A stretch of DNA of 64,000 nt from Mesostigma viride (Eukaryota > Streptophyta > Mesostigmatophyceae > Mesostigmatales > Mesostigmataceae): positions 314,308 through 378,307 of the forward strand of contig RPFO01000275.1 of NCBI GenBank assembly GCA_009746045.1. Direction: 5' to 3'. Of the stretch, positions 56,754 through 64,000 are shown one piece after another; the first letter of the stretch is position 1, and each line of letters begins with the position of its first letter. Under the pieces are notes generated by a model. That model searched no databases. It was not told the origin of the DNA and worked only from the letters and a program-made list of their open reading frames with translations. Position numbers and translations under genes: made by a program.

Positions 56754-57063
56754 CCCATAATGATGCGATACACAGTAAAAAGGACGCGGTCTGTCACTGC
56801 ACGAAAAAGATGCTGCCACCGCCTTGCTCCTTGCTGATACATGTAGCATGCACGGCATCGCATCCGCAGCATCTGCTACCCATGACAAAAGGGATCGGGG
56901 CGTGGGCGGGCGCACTGCCGTCCGCACATGGCCCTGGGTTCCTCTCTACCCGCTCATGCGCATCGGCTCACGGGGCCTTCCCAATTGCATCATAGCCCCT
57001 GCAAGCATGCCTACCCCCTGCGCGCCACGCACCCGCTGCTACTCAGGCTGCCTCACCGCGCAC

Positions 57064-60000
57064 CTACTGCCACTTTGGCCCCTCGCTGCCGCGGTTACCC
57101 GCCACCTTCTGGAACGCGTTCAGCCACCGCCGGTCGGCACGCGTGGCTCCGGGGGCCCGCGTGACTGCCTCATCACCCTTGGACCCCTTCCCTTTACCCT
57201 TCTTGCCCTCGTCGTCGCTCGTGTCGCCTGTCTTGTGCAGAGCTTTGTACACATGCTCCAGCTTGTTCTCCTCCTTCTTCGTGTTCTCGCGGTTGTGCCA
57301 GTCGCGGATTATCGTAGCCACCTTGGACTGCGGGCCTGCCTTCTTAGCCACCTTGGACTGCGGGCCTGCCTTCTTGTCCAGCGGGCGGGACGCGCCGCCC
57401 ACGACGATCACGTCCGGATCGTCGAAATTCACCTGCAGGTCCTTGGCCGCTTTCGACCGCTGGCTGCTGCGCGACGTACCCTTGTCGGCCTTCACGGTCG
57501 GCCTGCGGGGCACCTTGTCAATCCTCTCCGTCGCCGGTGCGTTGCCCACCACCGCCATGTCGTCGTGGTCCCATTGGATGGCCGCCCCGTGGCCCTTGTG
57601 CCGCTCAGGCACAGACACGCTGCCGCCACTTGCCCCACGAGCGGAGCGCGCCGCCCCGCGAGCCTCCACGTCGCCATCGTCCGCGGGGCCACCTGGCTGC
57701 GGTTGACTCGTCCGCAGGCCTGCGACGCTCGTCTTCACATCCGCCCCGTAGGCGCTGGGATCCAGCCGCATCGGCGCCTGGCCGTCGCCAACTGCCACCA
57801 CGCTGGGGCCGGGAGCCGGACGCTGCTCGGAGTCACTTGCGCCGCTGCTCTTGGCGGCAACGGCGGCGGCAGCAGCAGCTGCTGCGTTCTTCATGACGGA
57901 GAAGGAGGTGAGCCGGGGGGGGGGGGCGCGGTGCCTGAGCCCAGCAGGATGACGTGCTTGCTGCTGTCTGACGCATCCTCAGTGGCGACGGGGGAATGTG
58001 GCGCCACCCTGGGGGGTATGTTGGCCGGCGCTGCCTGTGGGTTGGAATAATCCGGGATGGTGACGCCCGCCCAGCCGCACACGTCGAAGGGCCAGCCGTA
58101 GCGGAAGCACGCCAGGTCCTGCAGCAGGTAGCGGCATATGTGCGCCATGGTGGCGCGGTTGCTGAGCAGCGCCTGCGTGACGGCCACCTGGCGAGGAGGA
58201 AAAGGCATGGGAAGTAGAATGGTGTCCAGCCGCGCGCATGGCCCGACATGAGAGACATGGGGACAGAACGGGATGGGCACGCGGGCAATAGACAGGCACG
58301 GGGCGTGGCTGGGTTTGCGCATCAGATGCATTACGTGAGCAGCGCGCGCCCGCGTCTCCAGTGCGCACGTGGAAACGGGGGCATCGTCTCAGAACACCAC
58401 AACGCACCACCCCCACTTGCCACCGGAACGGCGAACAGCATATGAAAGAAAAGGGACATAAACACCTTTTGCCTTCCAAGTCCTTCATCCCAGAATACTG
58501 TGCTGGCCACATCCCTAACGCTCTTGGTTATCTCCCTCTCTCCCTCCCTGCCTCCCTGCCTCCCTCCCTCCCCCCCCCCTCCCCCCCTTCCCCCCTCCCT
58601 CCCTCCCTCCCTCCCTCCCTCCCTCCCTCCCTCCCTCCCTCCCTCCCTCCCTCCCTCCCTCCCTCCCTCCCTCCCTCCCTCCCTCCCTCCCTCCCTCCCT
58701 CCCTCCCTCCCTCCCTCCCTCCCTCTGTCCGCCCCCCTCCCAACCACCCACCCCAACCCCCTCACCTCCTCATCCGATGGCGGCGTCAGCTCCACCGCAA
58801 TACCCACAGGGGGCTCGAAATCGCGGTAGGTGCGTGGCACTGCGTTGTTGGCCCCACGGCGCGGGCTGGTGGACCCCGGCACCTCCCTCGCGCGCGTGAG
58901 GCTCTGCCAGTGCAGGCCGCGGCTTGCCTCGTACGCCTCGGTAACGTCGTTGTAGATGTTGCGGAACAGGTCGGGCCGCTCCAGGTGGTAGACCGCGTCG
59001 TACGCAAACCCGCTCACATTCTGCACGGGCTGCAGCAACGTGGCCATCTGCGAGCGCAGCGGAGCCGGCGCGGGCAACCGGCCCTCGAACGACGACTCGA
59101 GGCGGGCGAGCACGCGCTGCGCGACCGTGGTGGTGGGGGCGTCCTGCGTGGCGGCTGCAAGTAGGGAGGCACACGGGTGTGAGTGGGCTGAGACACGGAG
59201 GTGTTTGCCCACGCAGGGCCCGATGGGCGTCCGCACGCATCGTGCATCATGTCCGCAGGAACTACCATGCAAGTCCCCCCCATGCAAGGCGTTATTCCCG
59301 CAAGGCACGGGAGCAACTATTCCTGACGGCGCACCGCGGCTTGCCAATGCAGGCACTTGACGGAAACAAGGAACGCAAGGCACAGCCACGCGAGGTAGGC
59401 CTGGTCCAAACTCGATGGGTGGGAAGGGCAGAGATCAAGGGGGGGGTCTTTGGAAAGTCTCCCAGTTGCATCATACAAGACCAATAGGACGGCCCACTAC
59501 ACATGCCCCAAACCACAAAAGGAAAAAGAGACAGTAGACCAACAAACCGCACGCCCCAGAGTTGCCAGGCGTGCATGTAGCGCGCCCATGGCGAGTGGAC
59601 ATGCATGCCATGCATGCCACCCGCGGAGGCAGGTACATAAACGCGCCGCAGGTCCGCACCGAGCGCGTCCCACATGCCATGCTTACATGCCGCAAGCGGA
59701 GGTCGCCTGCATGCGGCAAGGGCCAAATGCTGCTTAGGACCAAGGCCTTGCTGCCTAGCATGCTGCCCTCAACAGGTACAACCCCTATCCCAGCCCACAA
59801 CAACCACACTGCCTGCCTGCGTGAAGCTTCCCCTCATGTGCACGTGCACTCCCCCACCCCTTTCTCCTGCCAGGTGCCGACACGTCCGCGACTCCCTTCC
59901 ACGCCCTGCCACTTGCCTACCCACGTGCGCCGCCCCAACCCGAACCATGCCTGCCGTGCGGCACTTACTGGCGTCCGGCCCCTCCCCCACCAAGCGGCGG

Positions 60001-62147
60001 TACTCGCCGGCGACCGCGCGCGTAATCGGGTTGCGTACAACAGCAAAGCGGAAGTAGAGCTCTCGATGGACCACTTCCTGCGCACTCTCCCGCGCCGACG
60101 ACGCGTCCCGTCTCATCCCCATCCCTGCGCCCCCATGGGCCCATAGGTCGGTGACCGCTGCCTTGGAGGTGGCGTGCACCGGCGCAGGTGCTGGCGCAGA
60201 TAGCTCAGCCAGGGTCATGCGGCGCGAGCTGGGGAACTGCTCCTTGAGCCAGTGCCCCACAAACACCGAGCCGGCCTGGCGCACCCTGCGACATGCACGC
60301 ATGAGGGTAGGCCAAAGGCGTGCGGGGGTGAGCTTGCAGGCTGTGTGACTTGAGATGGGCTAGGGGATCTGCTGTGGTGCCTCGGCGCTCCAGTGTGCTG
60401 CCATGTCGACCTGATGAGATCCTGTGGCACCGCTTAGACGAGATAGATCATGGCATCCCATCACCGCTTACATGACATAAATAAAGCAGCAAGACTTAAA
60501 TGACATGAATGAAGCACATCCCATGCCATCACCGCATAGACGTCATGAATAAAGTGCAGCTTGTCATTCCTTACATGACATCATTGAAGCGCATCTCATC
60601 CCATCACTGCTTACATGACATAAATGAAGTGCATCTCGTCATTCACAAGGAAGCTTGGCCCCTCCTCGCCATCTGTGTCCCCCCCCACGGCGTCCCCGTT
60701 GCCGGCTGCTACATGCGCGTTGCCGCTGGCATCCGCGGCCAGCCTCGCGCGGATCATGTCCTCCCGCGTGTACACTTGGCAGGGCGTGCCGCAGCGCACG
60801 TGCACGTCGCGGCTGATGAACATCTCCATGCACGGCTCGGTGAGGTGGAAGCCAGCGCTGGACTGGAACTGGGCAGGGGTCATGTGCGGCCGCATGCCGT
60901 GGCAAGTCTCCAGCGTGGTACACAGCCCTGGGGGGCAAGCGAGCAGGGGCAAGAGAGCAGGGGCAAGCGAGCAGGGGCAAGAGAGCAGGGGCAAGAGAGC
61001 ATGGGCCAGGGCCAGAGGGGCCAAGAGCAACGGCCAAGGCCAGTTTAGCAACCCAAGCGCTTCAGCACCACGGCATGAGGGCGCGCGAGCACAGGACGTT
61101 GCCATGCGGTTGGGGGAGGTTGGGGACGGTGGGCACCGACTCCCACACGGGGCGCACCTACCTGAAGGTGCACGCGGGGCGCACTTGAGTGCAGGCAGGA
61201 CAAATGGGCGTAGGTGGCCTCACACACAAGCGTGCATGTGCTTGTGAATATGCGGGGGAAAATGCCAATGCCCTACCGCCAGCCCCCGCGGAACCATCAT
61301 GCAACCACCGCATCGGTCATGCAGGGCGGGCCCACGCGCCACTTCAGGTGGCGTGAGGCAGCACCCCCCCTGCAGGCATGTGTGGCACCACAACCAAGGT
61401 TTGCTCCTGCTGGCCGCATGGGCCTGGGTTCGACGGCAGCCATGCGCGTGCCCTAGACGAGCCGGCAACATGACAGGCCTCTCTGCCAGCGGCCATGCTG
61501 CGCGCCACCTGCCGCGCCACCCTCGTGCTGCGCTGGCAGCAGGCGCCACCGCCCCATGGAGCCGCGCTCCCACGACCATCTCGTGGCCGCACAGGATAGG
61601 GCCACCGCACCCCACGTGTGATGCGACTCCCCTATCCCTCCCCCTGCTCGCATGCGCCGCTATCCGTGCCTCTGCAGCATCCCTTGCTAGCACACGCCCC
61701 CTGCTATCCCCCAGCTGTGTCCTTGTGCGCATGCATGATCTCCCCCCATGTGTCCTCCATGATAGCAGAGGTGCCCCCGACCCTCCCCCCACCTGAATCA
61801 TCATGCGCGGGCTCGCCCGTGTCCGAGTCGTTGGCGGCCGGGTTGGCCTGCTGGATCGCATGGATCATGGAGATGAGGCGCGGGTCTGGACAAGGGGGGG
61901 GGGGGGGGGGGGAAGGGGGGGGAGGAGTCACCAGAGGCAGCGCACCCAGCGAGTGGCAGCACGCCAAGGAGGGCATGAGTGATGCATCAACAAATGGGTA
62001 AAGAAGCAAGTGCCACACTAAATAGTTTTTGTGCATGGGTGGGTGGGTGGGTGGGTGGGTGGGTGGGTGGGTGGGTGGGTGGGTGGGTGGGTGGGTGGGT
62101 GGGGGTGGGTGGGTGGGTGGGTGGGTGGGTGGGTGGGTGGGTGGGTC

Positions 62148-62184
<37 letters not shown>

Positions 62185-63304
62185 GTGGAAAGATGCAAAA
62201 AAACACTAATGAGGTGCACGTCTAGTTGCCTGCCAAATGACAGGGCGCTGGGGCACCCATGAAGTGTGGCACTCATGTGTGTACTTTTTCAAAAAAGTGT
62301 GATTCCAGCATGCACTACCGCTTCGCCCACAGGCCACAAACAGGAATTCACGCAAGCACCACGGTTGCAAACGTGCATGTCCAAGGTCTTGTGGCTATGC
62401 ACGCCGCACAAGTGTGTGTGCGTGCGTGCGTGTGTGTGGCTACCAGCAAGGCCTCACGCACGTTTGGTGACCTCCGGCGCCGCCTCCTCGTCGTCGTCGC
62501 CACGCAGCATGGTTGTCCACACGCGGCGGCGCGCGTCGGGATCGGCAGGGACAGTCTCGGGTTCCTCCTCGCGCCCACCCTGCGGAGACGGCTGCCCCTG
62601 CGTGGATGCGGCAGGGTGGGTGGGACAGGGGAGGTCGGCGCAGGAGTTTGGGCATGGGGGGACACCCAGGCCGCGACAGCCACAGCACCACGCAGACACA
62701 AAGATGAAAGGTTCATTGAGATCCTCATTCCACATGTTAGTAGTATGCATGGTAGTTTGCGATACTCGCTGCATAGAGGCCACGAGCTTGGGACAAATGC
62801 AAAGACTTATCAAGATATGGTCCACCATGAGCACCCATCCATCGTAACCCATCCATCCTTCCGTGCTCCACCACCGTCATGTTGCCACATGCCGGCATCC
62901 CAGCGCGGACCATGGGCCGCACGACATGATGGCAGCCGGCGGTGTGCGCGTACCCTCGTGCCGCCCTACCTGGGTATCCTCGTCACTGCCGCCGCCGCCA
63001 ACGTCACCACCGTCTCCATCAGAGCTGTCGCTGCTCTCATCGCTGCCGTGGTCGCTGCCGAGATTGGGGCCCTGGTTGGCGCCGTGATCACTGCCATGGT
63101 CGGGGCCCTGGTTGGCGCCGTGGTTGCTGCCGTAGTCACGCCCGTCTGAGTCGCTGTCCGAGTCCACATCGCGCAGCGAGGAGTAGCGCTTGGACAGCAC
63201 CGGCCCGCTGTCCCGCGCCCACCCATCCAAGCGGTGGTTGTCCAGGTCATCGTTCCGCACCAGCATGTGCATGGGCAGGTCCACACCACCGTAGTGGGGG
63301 TGGC
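57064..63304 (-). CDS. Sulfotransferase-like protein, 7 exons visible, 5' end missing
   Basis: Exons 63304-62970, 62579-62462, 61885-61793, 60927-60615, 60285-59969, 59154-58766 and 58187-57064 join at GT-AG sites in consistent phase. The order of parts is: acidic Asp/Ser/Gly-rich N-terminal region; LCTTLETCHGM and Cys-containing segment; then HFIYVMVRQAGSVFVGHWL, which occupies the place of the 5'-phosphosulfate loop. RELYFRFAVVRNPITRAVAGEY matches the 3'-phosphate motif of Golgi carbohydrate sulfotransferases (Sulfotransfer_2), and HICRYLLQDLACFRYGWPF resembles their C-terminal helix. The usual Lys of the loop is Arg here. Long low-complexity inserts and a charged C-terminal tail (to PKWQ) are unusual. 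In the last exon a C12 run (57915-57926) puts the tail in another frame; 10 or 13 C would join it. Otherwise the protein ends at 57891. The substrate is unknown. Confidence 0.75.
58532..58725. repeat. (CCCT)n array in sulfotransferase-like intron
   Basis: About 190 bp of CCCT units with C-run interruptions at 58571-58596, directly downstream (minus strand) of the exon donor at 58765. Confidence 0.96.
60440..60650. repeat. Tandem copies of an exon-intron junction in sulfotransferase-like intron
   Basis: About four diverged units of 40-50 bp containing CTTACATGACATAAATGAAG and CATCCCATCACC. The rightmost copy contains the real exon end: on the minus strand it reads TTTATGTCAT|GTAAGCAG, the donor at 60615. 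The other copies reproduce that coding end and donor inside the intron. Confidence 0.85.
60935..61015. repeat. 14-bp tandem repeat next to an acceptor
   Basis: About five to six copies of GCAAGAGAGCAGGG, a few bases upstream (minus strand) of the acceptor at 60928-60929. Confidence 0.9.
61896..61924. repeat. Poly-G run near an acceptor
   Basis: Some 18 consecutive G on the plus strand (C on the coding strand), about 10 bp upstream of the acceptor of exon 61885-61793, forming its polypyrimidine tract. Confidence 0.9.
62036..62182. repeat. (GGGT)n followed by (GT)n
   Basis: About 110 bp of GGGT repeats, then about 17 GT dinucleotides, inside the intron between 62462 and 61885. Confidence 0.97.
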
Positions 63305-63479
63305 CTGCCCACGGGGTGCCGCGTCAGGTGGCACAACAAGGGAAGACAGCGTGAGAATCGCTAGCCATGCATCCCATGGCGGTGCACGAACAAAGGCCAC
63401 CTGGACCAAGGACAAGTGCGAGGAAGCAGCCACCATGCGCGAAACACAGGATAAAGAATATAGGACTGGGACTGGAAAT

Positions 63480-64000
63480 AGGGTGGAGGGCGGAGGGCGG
63501 GGGCAGAGGGCGGAGGGCGGAGGGCGGGGGCGGGGGGCGGGGGGCGGGGGCCGGGGGCGGGGGGGGGCGGGGCGGCGGGCGGGGGGCGGGGGCGGGGGGC
63601 GGGGGGGCGGGCGGGGGGCGGGGGCGGGGGGCGGGGGGCGGGGGCGGGGGGCGGGGGGCGGGGCGGGGGGCGGGGGCGGGGCGGGGGCGGGGGCGGGGCG
63701 GGGGCGGGGGCGGGGGGCGGGGCGGGGGGCGGGGCCGGGAAGGCGGAGAGCGGAGGGCGGAGGCAGGGTGCGGGGTGCGGGGTGCGTGAGGCGTGAGGCG
63801 TGAGGCGTGAGGCGTGAGGCGTGGGGCGTGAGGCGTGAGGCGTGAGGCGTGAGGCGTGAGGCGTGAGGCGTGAGGCGTGAGGCGTGAGGCGTGAGGCGTG
63901 GGGCGTGAGGCGTGAGGCGTGAGGCGTGAGGAGGGAGGAGGAGGAGGGAGGAGGGAGGAGGGAGGAGGAGGGAGGAGGAGGAGGGAGGAGGGGAGGAGGA
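63480..64000. repeat. G-rich simple repeats at the window edge
   Basis: GGGGGCGGGGC-type repeats (63480-63740), a 7-bp GTGAGGC tandem (63785-63930, with GTGGGGC variants) and GGAGGA repeats to the end. All are strongly G-rich on the plus strand. The 5' exons of the sulfotransferase-like gene would lie beyond or within this. Confidence 0.95.

Noticed and set aside
63785-63930. Telomeric repeat at the window end
   Set aside because: The 7-bp GTGAGGC unit is not a known telomere repeat and passes into GGAGGA simple sequence; no TTTAGGG-type array is present.

Overview
The window is nuclear DNA of a eukaryote, most likely a green alga or close relative (Viridiplantae). The evidence is a ferritin of the plant plastid type with an N-terminal transit peptide, a proteasome beta-5 subunit that matches the plant PBE pattern residue for residue, short exons joined by GT-AG introns, and very heavy repeat content. 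No bacterial features (operons, ribosome binding sites, CRISPR) are present. I recognise no RNA gene. Most long open frames here are simple repeats read as protein and are left out.

Layout. 1-3.6 kb: tetranucleotide arrays and LINE relics. 5-22.5 kb: a repeat-rich block with two divergent gene models. These are an SR-like/Glu-Lys-rich protein on the minus strand (6.1-7.3 kb, perhaps continuing to 5 kb) and a three-exon, possibly transposase-like protein on the plus strand (18.7-22.4 kb). Both are associated with an unusual 22-bp palindromic repeat that lies in introns and flanks. Between them is a 30-bp minisatellite that has been split by a 6.86-kb element. That element (9578-16438) has terminal inverted repeats starting CACTATA and a TA target duplication. 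22.7-27 kb: a foldback element, an unknown ORF and a MULE transposase whose frame continues past an in-frame TAG. 29.7-32.3 kb: LINE ORF1-type remnants.

33.3-48.5 kb is the housekeeping core. Ferritin (minus, 7 exons) and 20S proteasome beta-5 (plus, 8 exons) are divergent across a 0.75-kb shared upstream region that carries a GTAC-rich palindrome. I could join both genes exon by exon with consistent phases and intact frames. Their introns are packed with minisatellites.

48.8-56.8 kb is a nest of non-LTR retrotransposons: a broken reverse-transcriptase ORF, two ORF1-only copies (one a complete insertion with an 11-bp target duplication), further tails, and an older repeat 'X' into which two of them inserted. 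57.1-63.3 kb is a minus-strand sulfotransferase-like gene, seven exons visible, whose 5' end lies outside the model or beyond low-complexity G-rich DNA. The window ends in GC-rich simple repeats.

The most notable items are the TIR element caught inside a minisatellite array, the palindromes with matched changes in both arms, the ORF1-only LINE family with precise target duplications, and introns that carry tandem copies of their own exon-intron junctions.
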